Shown piece by piece: positions 13,591-26,800 of a DNA stretch of 64,000 bases. Made by a program: the position numbers and the translations under genes. Positions within the stretch are counted from its first letter, which is position 1. Each line of letters begins with the position of its first letter. The notes under the pieces were generated by a model that made no database searches, was not told the DNA's origin, and worked only from the letters and a program-made list of their open reading frames with translations. Source of the stretch: Sitta carolinensis. Taxonomy: Eukaryota > Chordata > Aves > Passeriformes > Sittidae. The stretch is taken from contig JAVUNC010000004.1 of assembly GCA_032173965.1 (NCBI GenBank), forward strand, positions 26,451,001-26,515,000. The letters are read 5' to 3'.

Positions 13591-14393
13591 GATTCAGCTT
13601 ATTTTTTTATACAAGTAATCACTTTGAAGAGGATAAGAAGATATAGCAAAGAAAATATAAGCAAAAAATTCTGAAACAATCTGTAAAGAGAATGTCTGAT
13701 ACACACTACCTGTATAATACTATTTTTAGTAAAATGGAGAGGCCACAATGAAGGTACAATCTTCATAATAAAATGTTGCACTTCTGTTACTTTTGACTTT
13801 TTTGCAAATATTTTTAAAAAACAGGATAGGCAATTTTTGGCTTCCCAAAACATCACTACAAACAATTAGAACAGCAAAGACTTTGAGAGGTTTGTTCAAT
13901 ATATTTTTAGTCAAAATGCATCTAGATGCACAGAAAAAGAAGCACTCAGGAAACATGTGAACTAGGAAAAAAGAATCAAAGTCACCATGGAGTAAGGCAA
14001 ATTATCTTTCTCTCCTGCTGACTAGCCAAGGAAAAAGGCAAGATTGGCATTAGAATCAGAGATTACTGAACACAATATGAGGCATATGAAGTCGTACACT
14101 CTGAAAAACTGAAAACCCAGCTAAGAGAAAATGGAGTTTTCCGTACTGTAAGTGAAAGATGTGGGAAAAATTCTTTTGAGGCAAAGGAGTAATTTTACCA
14201 TTACTTATAAATGCAATTAATAAAAGATGTTGGAATAAATACAAATAAAATAGAAAGGAATACATGAAATTTAGAAAAAAAAATCTTAACAATTAAAATT
14301 AATATATTTCCAATATAATATTCCAATATTTTAGGAGCATTAACAAGGAAAGAAGATGGATATATGAATTGTTCAGAAGCTCTTTCTACTCAC

Positions 14394-14646
14394 CTTGGGA
14401 CACCTCTTCTGTATGAAAACCAGGAGAAACATGTTTAGACCAAAGTTCTGTAGACACAGTCAGAGCTGATGGAAAGTCATTGTCTAAAATGTCAGCAGGA
14501 AGCACTTCAGCCACTTCAGTGAAAATTTTCTTGCTTTGGGGCATAGTAGGTAAACAGGTGATATTGTTTATTCCATCAACACAAAGAAACCCAGTGGAGC
14601 AGGAGTGTATAAGACAATCATTGTAATTAAGCTCACAGCTTCGTCC
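14394..14646 (-). CDS. EYS: EYS internal exon: last incomplete EGF repeat and start of Ser/Thr-rich linker
   Basis: This 253-base exon lies 3,230 bases beyond the previous exon. Its acceptor is ctctctttcag and its donor is a perfect gtgagt after CCCAAG. It starts in phase 0, matching the end of the exon at 17877-18001, and ends in phase 1. The first residues, GRSCE, close the previous EGF repeat. A last EGF-like unit then starts with YNDC, HSC, GFLC and ITC, but ends after its fourth cysteine. The frame continues as CLPTMPQ and then about 50 residues without cysteine, rich in Ser, Thr, Val and acidic residues (for example SALTVSTELWSKH). In human EYS the EGF array likewise gives way after ITCL to a long Ser/Thr-rich linker coded mainly by one large exon. 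That large exon is not visible between here and base 1, so it should lie beyond the window. Confidence 0.88.
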
Positions 14647-17600
14647 CTGAAAGAGAGTTTTCAAAAAAAAGACATTTTTTAAGACAATTTACATTTCATA
14701 GTGATGTTATTTACAATTATCGCTTTCTTTTGATTCTAAAATATTGTTTGCTTATATTAAGCTGTTTACACTTTCAAAAGGAAAATATTCCTTATCTAAT
14801 TTAATAATATATTTGTATATTTTAAATTTTAACAAAGTGACATTTTGTCTGTGATTACCAATAAAAATAATTTCCCTACAGACTTGTAATTGCCAAGTAT
14901 CAAATATGATAATGTTACCAGTAATAAAAACTGGTTAAAATAATAATCTTCAGTTAGTATGTAGGTTTACAAAGGACTTTTTACAATGGACTTAGCTGTC
15001 TAAAAACCAATGGCTTGCTCTGACTCGCAAGCTAATGTTTCCTTTTGTACACTGCACCCCATTGTTTGTTGTCTGTTGTTACCAAATCTAGACACAGATC
15101 CCTGTTAATACTTTACATTCATATATAATCCGTAGAAAAGGAAAAATATAGCGGCAGTCTCAAATTGGCCCAGGCATTCATTTCCTTTTTTTATCAACAG
15201 TAAAAATTCATGGGAAGTCTGAAATATCCTCCCTAGTAATAAAGTAAAAATTTTCATACTCAGCGGTCTGTAAAAAGGCAAGGAATAATTATGTGAATTA
15301 AATGCATTCTTGAAGTGTGAAATAAATATAAGCTGAAGTCAGGCCTGGGTTCATTTTATTTCCACTTCTGTTGCAATGAACTAATAGGCTACAAGACGAG
15401 AGACAGCTAACAGCTTTCCTAGAAGGACACTACATATTTGGATATCTATTTAAAATATGCACACTGTCATCCTTGAAGACATACATCTCTGACCACATCT
15501 CATCATGACATAATTTCTGCCTAAATCTTCTCCTCCAACTGGGGCACATGTAAAAAATCCAAGCCTCCTCTAGAGCTCAAGAAACATGCGTCCATTACAC
15601 ACTTTCCTTCAGACAAATGCTTAAATAGTCTTTCATGTCTACCTGACATTTCTATTCACACAGAACTTTAGACAACTTACATTTTCCAAGATCTCTGTCA
15701 ACTCTATTATATTAATTTATTATATCAAGAAACAATAGGAAGGACAAGAGACAGAGAGGAAGAAATGCAGATATGGAAACTGAAATTACTTTTTTTATAA
15801 GTAGTTTAAATTATTTGGGATTTAAAATAGAAGAGGTTAAATTGATGGGTTTTGAGTGATTTAGATACATTCATGCTTGTTTCAGTCAACTTCTTAATTT
15901 GTTTTGGCAAGCAGATGATCTATCTGGTAAATTCATGGCATCTTATAAAATCACTCTCTGTATCAGTATTCCAAAGCACAAAGGAACAACAGGACAATTA
16001 ATATGTCAGTTTCGATACACTTCTTCTTTGCTCTTTTCTAATTCCACTCACAGAACAGATGATCAATTTGAGCAAGCTCATAATCATTCTTAATCCTATA
16101 AAACTTATGTTTCACTCTGACTTTCCTGTGACAGATTAGTACATTTTTATGACTACTACATTTAATGGCAAAGAGCATTTGATTACGATTTTATGACTCA
16201 TAGAAACAAAGCAGATGTGGATAACCTCCAGTGTGCATGAAGGGTACATTAAGTAGTCATAGATAAATTTGATAGCACTGAAAGTGCCTGCAAATGCCTT
16301 AACAGTTTCATGCAGGGAAATGGAATCATTTAGCTTGTGGAGATTTGTATTAAAGAGTAGGTAGATGGTTCCACTTAAAAAGTAAACATTTATTTCATAT
16401 ACCACTGGCTATGCTTTTCTTCTCAAAATTTATGAGAGATTTCACAATCCATACTTTATGATCCGTACTTTGGGTAGCAGTACAGACATAGACTATAGAA
16501 GAGTTACATACACATGAGATGAAGTTCCTTGAATATTAATTTCTCTTTGAGTTTCCCAGTTTCTACTCCACACCTACTCATGGTTAGGAACCAGAACCTA
16601 CTGGGGCCTAACAGATATAACTCCTGAGGTGTTTAGACCATAACTTCTTATCTTTGACACTTAAGATAGGAAACATTAAAAATGTTTCTGTGGTGGTTCC
16701 CCCACTGTGTTTCCTTATTTTATATTCCTTCCCTAAACATAGTGGAATTGGAGATGGAAAAATGAATAATGGAATAAAAAGCAAAGATAATATCTCTTAA
16801 AGTTCAACTACTTCAAAGGCTTGTTACTTTTCCTTCTGCAAGGGCTTGCTTGTTCTCAAACATACTGTACAATTAATACTCAAGCTATGTACTAATAGAA
16901 AAACTGCCCCCATGGGTCAAATATCTATCTAGCTCCATTATCAGTGAGCTGTTAATGAATATTTTGGGAAGAAAACAAGAAGAAAACAAGCAGAGCTAGC
17001 ATCTGGTAACTCAGCAAATATACCATTCCAACTTTTGGCAATGAGTAAATCAAAGACTCCCTGGGCCAGGGTAACATTCAGAAGAGAAATTTGAATAACA
17101 ATGAATCTATCCTCCTTCCAACCCATTTTTGGGTTTATTTGGTCTCTACAGTGTCACAGAACACTGACTTGTACCAATATATTTTGCACCAATTGAAAAT
17201 ATAATTTCTCTAAACAGATTTTAATCCTTCTCTCTGGTAGTTTTATTTGACATTCAGAAGATTATTTTCTTGAGACATAAATGATAAAAAAATTCTGTAA
17301 CCAATCTCCATTACAGTTGTTCATGTAAGATAAACATGAATATCTAATGAAAAAAATGAGATTATTTTAACATAGGGATCTGACTGTTTTCCACGTGAAA
17401 GGACTATGGCTCTCAAATGATGTATCCTTCATCATCATTTGACATTGTTTTGAAAGCAAATCTGCTTTAGAAGACAAAAAGACAGCAGTTACCATGGTCT
17501 GTGGGAAGTATCAGTGTTACCCATTCTACTCCGTAAAAACTACCTTTCAAAAATGATATTATTTTTATGAGATAGTTTGTCAGCAAATTTAGTCAGATTA

Positions 17601-17876
17601 TTTTCATTGTTAAGATCCATTTTTACCCACCAAGTCCTTATGGTAAAATACAGACTTGACAAAATTCAGACAAAGAGTCACTGGAACAGGGAGAAATTCC
17701 TGGTGAATTCCATGAACAAAGCATATGTCACTTCTGTGATTCCATTTCATTCAAGAAGTATATCAACAATTCTAAGCAAGCTTAAAAAGAAAAAAAAAGG
17801 CTTACATACAGCATTTTCTGTGCAATGCTGAATAGCCAGGTAAAAGGAAATATAAGAAAGAATTTCAGCATCTCAC
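14647..17876 (-). other. EYS: EYS intron (3,230 bases)
   Basis: This AT-rich intron has clean borders: gtgaga at its 5' end and ctctctttcag at its 3' end. I see no LINE or LTR copy in it and no further cysteine-rich reading frame. Short open frames in both strands have no recognisable content. Confidence 0.75.
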
Positions 17877-18001
17877 CACAAATCCTGGCTTGCAAAAACA
17901 GGAATAACCAAAGCTGGGCTCCTTCTGAACACAGAGACCATGTATGCAGGGGTTGGATATGCACTCATCAACATCCAGCTCACAATGGAGGCCTTCCCAT
18001 C
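17877..18001 (-). CDS. EYS: EYS internal exon: end of one EGF repeat and most of a calcium-binding EGF repeat
   Basis: This 125-base exon lies 3,560 bases downstream of the exon at 21562-21686 in transcription order. Its acceptor is a T-rich tract ending in ctgacag, and its donor is gtgaga after ...GGATTTGTG. It starts by completing the Gly codon split after its first base in the previous exon, and it ends in phase 0. The peptide WEGLHCE supplies cysteine six of the previous repeat. A new repeat follows with the calcium-binding start DVDEC, then [19 protein letters not shown]. Its sixth cysteine (RSC) comes from the next exon, so the repeat is complete with six cysteines. In human EYS (from memory) the matching segment reads as a weaker repeat (ECIPNSC, HELC, CLCTPGF) without the DVDEC start, so this copy looks more canonical. 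The identification rests on position, phase and sequence likeness together. Confidence 0.88.
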
Positions 18002-21000
18002 CTGTCAGAAAAAAAACCCCTAAGTGAGACTCATTAAAATCTACATCCATTTACTGAGTGCTAATGGAAAAAAGGTTCTATTTAACTATCATCCATTCTC
18101 ACATACATAAAGATATGTATTATGGGATGAATATGAACTTTTTGGGCTGTGGTTTCTCAGAGTAGAAGAAAAGAAAGGAAAAAAGTTAAAAAAAGAAACT
18201 CTTGAGTTTACTGTAACAAATGAATGAGGAAGACAATTTCTGAGCAAATACAGCTTTGTGTTTGAACATTATGAGATTCTGTCTTCTCACAGTACATTAG
18301 TCTGATTACTGGAAATTTTGTTGATATGCATTTCTTAGGAAAATCTCCTTTACAAGTAAGTACACCATAAATTAGAGGCTAAATAATCATATTGAATATG
18401 TGTTTTAGATCATGTAATTTAAGCCTGTCTTAAACTTGCTCCTTGTAAGCTAAGCTGAAATGGAATCCATTTGCTTGATAAATACAAGCCCAGAATTCTG
18501 TAAAATATGGCTAGTTGTTGAAGAAAACTAGACTTTCTGCAATGATATTCCCACCACCCATTGGAGATTTGGCTTTTTTTATTAATTTTACTATTTCTAA
18601 ACAAACTAACAAAGAAAACTGAATAGCCCCACAAGCCCCTTAGAAGTCCTCAGCTGCTACAAATCCAGTTCCACTGTTCAGACTTTGCCTCAGAGAATGC
18701 ATCAAATGGATTCACCTGTTACATTCCAGTATCGCTTTAGCTGCCCTGGTAGAAGAGCAGCCTTCCCAGTTAAAGACTTCACATCCATGAGCCTGCTATT
18801 AGTTCCAACAGCTGCTGTTGTTGCTTTTGAGCTGTCTGAGGTGCTGTTAGAATACAGTTTACTTTCCCCATGCTGCTTCTGCACCTGAACAGCCTGAAGC
18901 TGCTGCCGCAGCACCTGAACATACATCTATTATTCTATGGGTATGAGGCCTGCTACAGGGACAATAGCTGACAAAATTCATGATCCATTACAAAATACAT
19001 TTGTCAGAGCTAAATCCTTTCCCCGTCCTGGTATCACATGCTGTCACCACATGCTTCACTTTGTTCTCTAGAGGATTTTGGAAAGCTGCAATCATCTGCC
19101 TCGTTCCTATTTCTGTCTTGGTACTGTCCCTTTTCCACTTCATTAAATTACAACGGGGAATCTGTTGAGAGGTATAGCAGAATATCTTCCCAGAGTTGCC
19201 TTTATAGACCAAAAAATCCCCAATCTCAGCTCCATATTTCTATAGGTGAAGCTTAGAAGAAAAATATAAGATCTATTGTATGTGAACAGTTAAAACCTGG
19301 GAAAAAAAGCAGATTTTTTTTCCTACATACTTCTACTTTCTCTCTCTGGATGATATTTTTTTCTTCTAATCCTGTTCTTCAGTTGTGCAACCTTATTCAA
19401 AGTTATTCCTCTCAAAGGTTCCCTTGCCACTCCAAATTCACCTCTTTTAAAGAGCTGTAACCTCATCTCTTCAGCTGTTTTAGAGACTCAGATAACATTT
19501 GAAGATACTGTATTAATTTTAAAAAAACCCAAGACTGTAAAAATTATGTATATACTTAATGCATGTGGTTCCTTTTCTGCGTTTTTACCTGGTGGAAAAG
19601 TAATATACAGATCTTTCACTCCTGCTAATACATGGTATTATTAAAAGGGATAGAAAAGAAAGGCAGATTGTGCTTGGGTTGGAAGGTGTTTAAAATGTTA
19701 GCTGTAGAAGTGAGTTCCAAGGCTCCAGAGAAGTTTATCCTACTTTATATCAAGAATTTCCATATTGCATAGAGACAGCAATCACAGTCCTTAGCTAGTG
19801 AGCAATTTTTAAATGCTTATATTAAAATATCTTTGACATATTATTTTAATAAGGATTAAAAAAAAAAAAAAGGAAAAACGTGAACTTGGCAATGTATTCT
19901 GTGTGAAGTACTTTAATGACTAAGAAATACATCTTTTAAGGTTTTGAGTCATTAATATTGGTGGAGGGGGGTATGGCCATATGCAGTACCAGGTGGATAT
20001 ATAGTACTTGAATTCAGGTCATGACTCAGACTCTTAAAGGTCAGAAAGAACTTTATTATCATGAATTCTGTATGACAAAGTCCAAAAAATTTTCACTCAT
20101 TGATTCATACATCAGAACTGTAGTGTTTTTTTGAATTATCAAGTATCTCTTTGACATTAGAAAAAGTTGCTAAAAAATTATTAAGCTGTAAGCAACATAG
20201 TCCTACACATAATTAACCTTTAGTATGCCAAATATACTTAGATTCAAGTCTTACATGCTAGAAAATCATTCTTATAAATTAGACAAATTAATGAGCTGCC
20301 AAATTGACTCTCGTTACATGCATGTGTGTATTTTCTTCAGTACCTTCCATACTTTTTGAATAAAATCTCTTACATAGAGTTTTGTAAGCTTCTTTAGGAC
20401 AAATTCAGAATTAAAAAAAAATGCAAAATATATTAATATTCAATTTACTATGTGCTTACTTCTAAATGTAGAACAAGAATGAGTAGAAATACTCTAGCAA
20501 AGTGTAATATATATACAGTCACTTGAATTCAGGAGAGTTTACTAACATGTTTTTACTTGTAAATTGAAACCAATGACATGAACATATTTTGACTCAAAGT
20601 AACTAGACCAGATATATGGAGATAGAATGGGTTAACAGGATTTTAGCATCCAGAATATATCTAAATAACCTCTGAAATAACCAGTAAGAAACCTTGTGTC
20701 AGTACTATCACAGAAATCATTCAGCAGCACAAGTCAGTAAAATAGTAAATAGATTTAAAATGAAAAATTAAAGTTTCAGGAGGCAGGTACTCATGTATTT
20801 CTTAATTCAAAAATAACTTAAGGAGAAGAATGCTACTTATGTATATGGATTAGACATCCTACTTATGCTGAGAAAAGGCTTTTTATTATTAGACATGACA
20901 GGAGATTGCAATTAGTCCTATACAGATAAAATTTGTGATTGCATGACAATGCAGGCTGATTGTGACCTTTGCTTTTGTATAAATACTAAATCTCATATTT

Positions 21001-21561
21001 TCATAAGTCACTAGACCTGTTTTATTTGATCTCTGACAGAATCAGAAAACAGTTCACACTTTTTTAGAAAGTGCCTTTTTTCATTCTCTTTATAATGTTT
21101 AAAAAAATATGTCTCTTAATCCCAGACAGTTGAATAACCATGGGTATGTCTTACGACACCAACATTAAGGATAATAATAGAAATGGTAGTTAAATGTTCA
21201 GAATTTTTTTTCAGTCAATCTCATTCGAAAGGTAGTGAAATTATTTTGCTGTTAAACAGTGAGTATTCGACTGTTTGGTCAGTAAGTTACATTAGTAAAA
21301 ATCATAAACAATAAAACTGTCTCTAAATAATACTTCAGACTCCCTCAGAGAGCTGATTTTATTTCGAAGCCTTTCTCGTATGCTTATTGGAGTATTTAAT
21401 TTTCTTTAAATTTCATTCAAAAAGCTTGCCAAAGAGCATTTTTGTACCTTATAGTTCATATACAACAAAAGAGCTTGATATGATTTACCAATTTTCACAC
21501 TAGCAACACTGATAATTCAAAGCTATCATTGTTTTAGATTGCTCTGTCATATGGCAGTTAC
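18002..21561 (-). other. EYS: EYS intron (3,560 bases)
   Basis: This intron is bounded by gtaact (5') and ttttttctgacag (3'). It is mostly AT-rich unique sequence. Part of it, about 18690-19260, is less AT-rich and carries short protein-like minus-strand frames that might be a retropseudogene remnant (see findings). No CR1 or LTR was seen. Confidence 0.75.
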
Positions 21562-21686
21562 CTTGTTGACATTTACAAGTGTATCCGTTGATATGATCAG
21601 CACAGGTTGAGCCATGTAGACAAGGTGATGAATTACACTCATTAACTTCTATTTCACAAAATTGTCCAGAAAATCCAGCAAGACAC
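21562..21686 (-). CDS. EYS: EYS internal exon: end of one EGF repeat plus most of the next
   Basis: EYS is a secreted, EGF- and laminin-G-rich protein of the photoreceptor extracellular matrix. This 125-base exon is preceded by a pyrimidine tract ending in ctttag and followed by the donor gtaact after ...CAACAAG. It opens in phase 2 (its first G completes a split codon) and closes in phase 1. The peptide contains CLAGFSGQFCE, which is C5-C6 of an EGF repeat. The next repeat then begins with VNEC, SPCLHG, STC, INGYTC and KC, so five of its six cysteines lie here; the sixth is in the exon at 17877-18001. From memory, human EYS has a near-identical block (GFSGQFCEI, SPCLHG, DHINGY, CKCQ) just before its Ser/Thr-rich linker, which is why I choose EYS over CRB1, Notch or other EGF proteins. 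The NEC...NGYTC pattern suggests a calcium-binding EGF. The exon before this one was not found in the window. Confidence 0.88.
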
Positions 21687-23822
21687 CTAAAGAAAACAAC
21701 ATTCCAGAGTGTTATACTATGCATAAACATCATATAAAATAGACCTTGTGTGGAAACAATGTGTCTAAAGTATGTGCATTAACAAGACATCATATATTAC
21801 TTTCAAGAAGCAGTCTACTGGAACGCTTCCCAGTTTCATATTGTGATACATGCTGATCTTTTAAGGGATTTATGATGGGAAAATCCATCCAAAAATTTCA
21901 CATCAGGATCATAATCAAGCATAACAATCTCAATTAGAGCATACTGGTTCCATCAAGGTAAATACAAACCTTTCTTTATGTATCCTTGGGAGACTGTCTA
22001 CTAAAATAATTTAGCTAAGTAACTGCAGCCTATGTTTGAAAAACTGCTTGCTGACAAATGTATACTATCAAATGTAAACTACAGCATCAAAGCTAATCTT
22101 TGGGGCCTAAACTTTAATTATTATTCAAGGTATAAAATATTAGTTTTCTTAGAAACACTTGTCTGTATTTTTGTGGTTGTAAATTCTATGTGATAATTGA
22201 TATCTAAGTAGTTCCATATGATGTCAATGTACAAGACCTCTAATGAAGTTCAAAAATCCTACTAATGTCATTACAGAAAAATGTTTTTGAGTATATACAC
22301 AGTTATATGGATATATGCAAATATGTTCTAAAAAATAGGGTCCCATAATGGTATTAATAACATCTACTCTTTTGAGATGTGTTGTGCATGGATATATTTC
22401 ACATGAGAAAATGTTTTCAAAAACTCCTTTTAGTAACCAGGATGCACATCTTGGATGTTGTCTAGGGTCTAGTGAAAAGCCCAAAGGTTTACGCCCCACT
22501 GAAGAGGGAGATGAGTACATTACCAAAATACCTGTAGGAAATCCAAGTAGTCATGTCACCTAGCCCTCAAGGTGCAACATTGAGTGAATACAACATATAT
22601 AATTAGAATGAGGTACCTGCAGTGCCTACCTTAGCTTTCCAGATTGTGAAGCAAAAGAGGAGGATGGACCATGAAACATATGTGTGACACCTCCTGAGGG
22701 ATCATTACACTGTATATCAGGAATTCTATTTTGGTTTTTATTTGCTTTGACTATTAGACTATATTAGTTTAATTTCTTATGGACTACACTCTGGATAACA
22801 AGAATTTAGACTTTACAAAGACAGTAACAACAGAACAGATTTATCAAAGTCTGTATCAGCTACAGATAACAGCTATGGCACACTGCTTGGAAAATGTATA
22901 AACTGAAGCACTCACTACTATTTTTCAAATATCTAGTCATAATATATGAGGGAAAAAAACCATGAAAAATACACCTTAATGAGTGAACCATAAGGCCACC
23001 TGTTTTTGGTTGAAAAACATTAGGAAAAATTCACTGAGAAGATACAGTTTGGTCTTTTGATCCTATTTGTAAATGTCAAAGCCCAGTAGTTAGAACACAG
23101 CTTCACATAGCCAACATTAATCACCCTAGCATTCTCCTATGCTCAATTGAATAAGGAATGCAGAGAATGATTCTGCTCACTGAAATCTTAAATAGTTTTC
23201 TTCATATACCTTAAACTTCATACAGTCTACAGAACATATTAAGGAAAAAAAATTAAAGGAACGCAGAAAACAAATCGAAGGGAGCAAATTTTCCCGCATA
23301 TGAAAAGGATGGAAAGAATATTCTACTAGGGGAAAAATGAAACTAGACACAGGGAATACTATGCCAGTTTAAATTCAATTTAAATGCAACTTTATGCTTT
23401 GCTGTAATCATATGTATTTTATCTTAAAAATAAAAAAGCATTTACAGAATACACTGGAAGAAATATACAATTATGTAAAATATATGGACAGAACAATTAC
23501 AACTATGTGTATATAAGGTGTGTGGGCTTGATTTTTTTAGTCTGTAAAAGTCACACATTGAAAAAAAAATCTTTTTAAGAACCCTCCTGTTTGCTGCTTC
23601 AATTGGGCACATCTTGATATGTGGTGTGTATACTTGCTGAGGAGTAGACAGCAGTAAAGACTAAAGCAGTACTGAGCTCCTGTGGTCATAAGTATTTGGA
23701 GCAAGAATGATTAGTGGAGCAGGTTGCTATAACTCCCATGGAGACAATCAATAGTGTGGAATCAGCTAGATATTGCAGGTTACAGCCTGGATGAACTCTG
23801 TGTAATTTCCTACTCAGAAAAG

Positions 23823-23872
23823 CTTGAGACTTCAGAGACTCGAGGCTTTACAAAGCCTTGAGACTTCAGAGA
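23823..23872 (+). repeat. 16-base direct repeat
   Basis: The unit cttgagacttcagaga occurs at 23823-23838 and, without mismatch, at 23857-23872. A small local duplication of unknown meaning. Confidence 0.95.
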
Positions 23873-26800
23873 TATAAACTATATAACCATGGGCTTAACT
23901 CTATAGACGCTGACGTAGAAAAATATATGCATAAATATGTGTGTGTACATATAAATGCTTGGCAAATAACCTATTTTGTACTGCAAGTTTTCCAAATATT
24001 TATTAAATTTATAGTACCATATAGAGTGATTATGGCACCACCAGATATAGAAAAGTTTTACAAATAGGACTTGGTCTTCAAATTGAAATTTAGATGGAAG
24101 AATTAAACCCATGAAAGCATTCAGATATCCAGTATATCAAGACCTACATATATCAACATGTACAAGGTGCTCTTTTTCCCATGTCAGACAGTCATTCAAC
24201 TTATAGAATACTTTAGAATATTGGATGCATTTAACATATTGATGTGTTACGTTTTTTTGTAAAAACCTGGAATACCATAGCATTCAGTTTGCTTCTTTCA
24301 AAAAAAACATGATGCAATGTAAAAAATGCTTTGTGAAGACAGTCACACTATAAACTAAATGGTTCTGAGCAATTATGAAACAACTGGAAGTAAGCTAAAA
24401 CAACAGCATAGTATCAACAGCTTTCATAAATTTCCCAAAATTGCAATAAACTTTAAGCTTTATTAAGAGTTTTAATGAAGTTTACACTTCTTAGGATGTG
24501 ACAAGCACTTCAATAATTTCTTAACTTTTTGTTAACTACCATCTTCCTCAATATCTACTCCTTTTAAAAAAAAAATTGCATATTTGTTCTGCCTCTACAC
24601 ATTCTTACTTCCCTTCTGTCATTTCTTTTAGAACATTAGAAGGGACAGAAACAGTAGAATTTAAATACAACTGATGTTAGTAAGTTTAAATAGGTATGGA
24701 ATACAGTTATTTTGCTATATATAGAAGTGAACATAACTGTAATACTTTGGAATGTATTTCTATGTGGTGTTTGGGATACAAACATTCTGCAAATGGAAAA
24801 CATAAACTTTTAGATAGCTTTCATATAAAGGTATGATCACTGCAAATCTTGTATGTTGATTGCCATCTAATAGAAAATTTGTCTTTATAAGTAAATGTAT
24901 ATCTAGATTTATCAGCAAATAACTCCTAGATATTTTCTGATAAAGTAAGCTAATGCACTGTGAAGTCTGAGCTTTTAAACATACAGAAGCACCAACATAA
25001 ATCAATAGTTTGGTACTGACAGGCAGCAAAAATGGTGTTCATTTGCTATAAGAATAGTGCATTCACAATTTATTTATGAATGGTTTTAGAGATGTTGATA
25101 AAGATCTTTCTCTTTTCTATCGTTCCCTGCAGATTTTTTAATCTCATCTAAGATGGTGAGATACTGTGGTGTTGTACCTTTATATCAATCATTATCAGGA
25201 GTAATTATCTTAATTTGAGCTTATGAGAATGCAGTAGCTGAACAAAAGACTGAAAAAAGAGAATTAAATGAAGGATTTTGATATATGACAATTCTGGCTA
25301 CAGACACAGTAATTTTTTTTTCTTTGTTAGTAAACTTTCAGCCTCAGAGAAAATCGACAAGAATCCAAACGTCAGCCACATTTTTCTCTACAACACTGAT
25401 TTATATCCTCTTGTAACTCACTACTCTTTGAGTCTGTTTTGTATCTCATCTTTTGAGTCCTTTTTTTTTACCTGTACCTTTTTCCTTCTCTCTCTCCCTC
25501 TTTCCTCATCTCCCTTGTGACCTTTTACAGCTTATGAATAATTTGTGTATCAGTGAGATATGAGGTTCAGAAAAAACATGGTTTCTACAACACAGAAGTT
25601 TATTAGGTTTATCTGGAGCAATGATTAACAGCAATTGTACTTAGAAGAGAATGTTTATACTGTAACCTTTACTTGCCTATGTGACTCAGCTAACCTGGTA
25701 AAATAAATGAATTTTGTGGACCAGTCCACACTATGAAATTTTGGGGGGACATTGGGTTTTCTTTGTGAGTGTTAACCTTGATGATTTGGTCAAGTTTTTT
25801 ACCAAAAAACCCCAAATTCAATTGAAATTAATTAAAAAAATTAGGATGTTGGGCAGAATAATAGATGAATGTGAAAAGCACATCTCCTGAGAAACTGCCT
25901 TAGCTAAAATAGCCTTGCAAATGTGCAATCTCTTTTGACATTACTCATTATTTTCTTTTTTTCAAATCTGCATTTTTTGTCCAAAATAAATCTAGTTAAC
26001 TGCTCTACTGTAACAGGCTAGATCTGTCACCGAAAATTTACACTGGGATTGCTATACATTATTAACAAGCTATGAAAAGTCACTGGCTAAATGTCATGGA
26101 CACTGAGATATAGTGGCACCTTGGGATTCATATAGCAAACAGTTTAGTTTTAATCATCTTGGATCACAAGGTGCCTTGACATTTGCAAGACAACTTTTTC
26201 CTTTTTAGCTTCCAGTGGAATCGTACCTCTATTATCTCAATCATAATTCTTAACTTCAAATGTGATAGAAAGCTTTACTGTCTAAATTGAAGAAGTGAAA
26301 AATCAATCAAACATGGACCTTATAATTCATTTAATCGCTGCTCTTATGCCAGCTTGGAAAGGAAAAAAGGAAGAGCAAGGAAAACCAGATAATTTAACCA
26401 GTTTCAGGATTATTAGAGAGATTTCCTGTGAAATACATGACCCATAGCACTACTGAGGCATGACCCTCATGAGAAGTATTAGCACTACAAACTTCTTCAG
26501 AACCTTTATAATTTTAAAGAAAAAAACGAGTAAGAGCACTGATTAATATTAAATATACGTATCATTATAACATGATTTCTTAAAGCTCAACATTTTTTGC
26601 AGGGGAGAAATTTTTCTAGAGTGATAAATAAAAAATTCAGTCTTTATCATACTTTACTCTCTAACAGCTAACCTTTTAGATAGTAAATTTTAATTTACTG
26701 GAAGCCAATGCATCATTTTGCCCTTTTAAGTAGGCTTATTCACAGACAAAAATACAAAAACCAAACATCATTTTATTTAACTGATGGGGTTTTTTCTCAA

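Larger units (their letters stand above)
6373..14393. other. EYS: Presumed EYS intron downstream of the last visible exon
   Basis: Mostly AT-rich DNA with no confident gene. Noted within it are an 18-base A run at 6798-6815, a 24-base perfect palindrome at 8569-8592, a tandem palindromic repeat at 11889-11919, a coding-like block at about 12390-12800, an ATCA-type repeat near 13402-13426, and a long A/C-only style tract at about 13470-13590. The intron starts at 14393 with gtgagt. Confidence 0.5.

Noticed and set aside
22616..22640. Alternative donor ...CACTGCAG|gtacct as the missing exon end before 21686
   Set aside because: It would put a Cys codon just before the split Arg as EYS requires, but the frame has a stop (TAA) three codons earlier, so no exon can be built.
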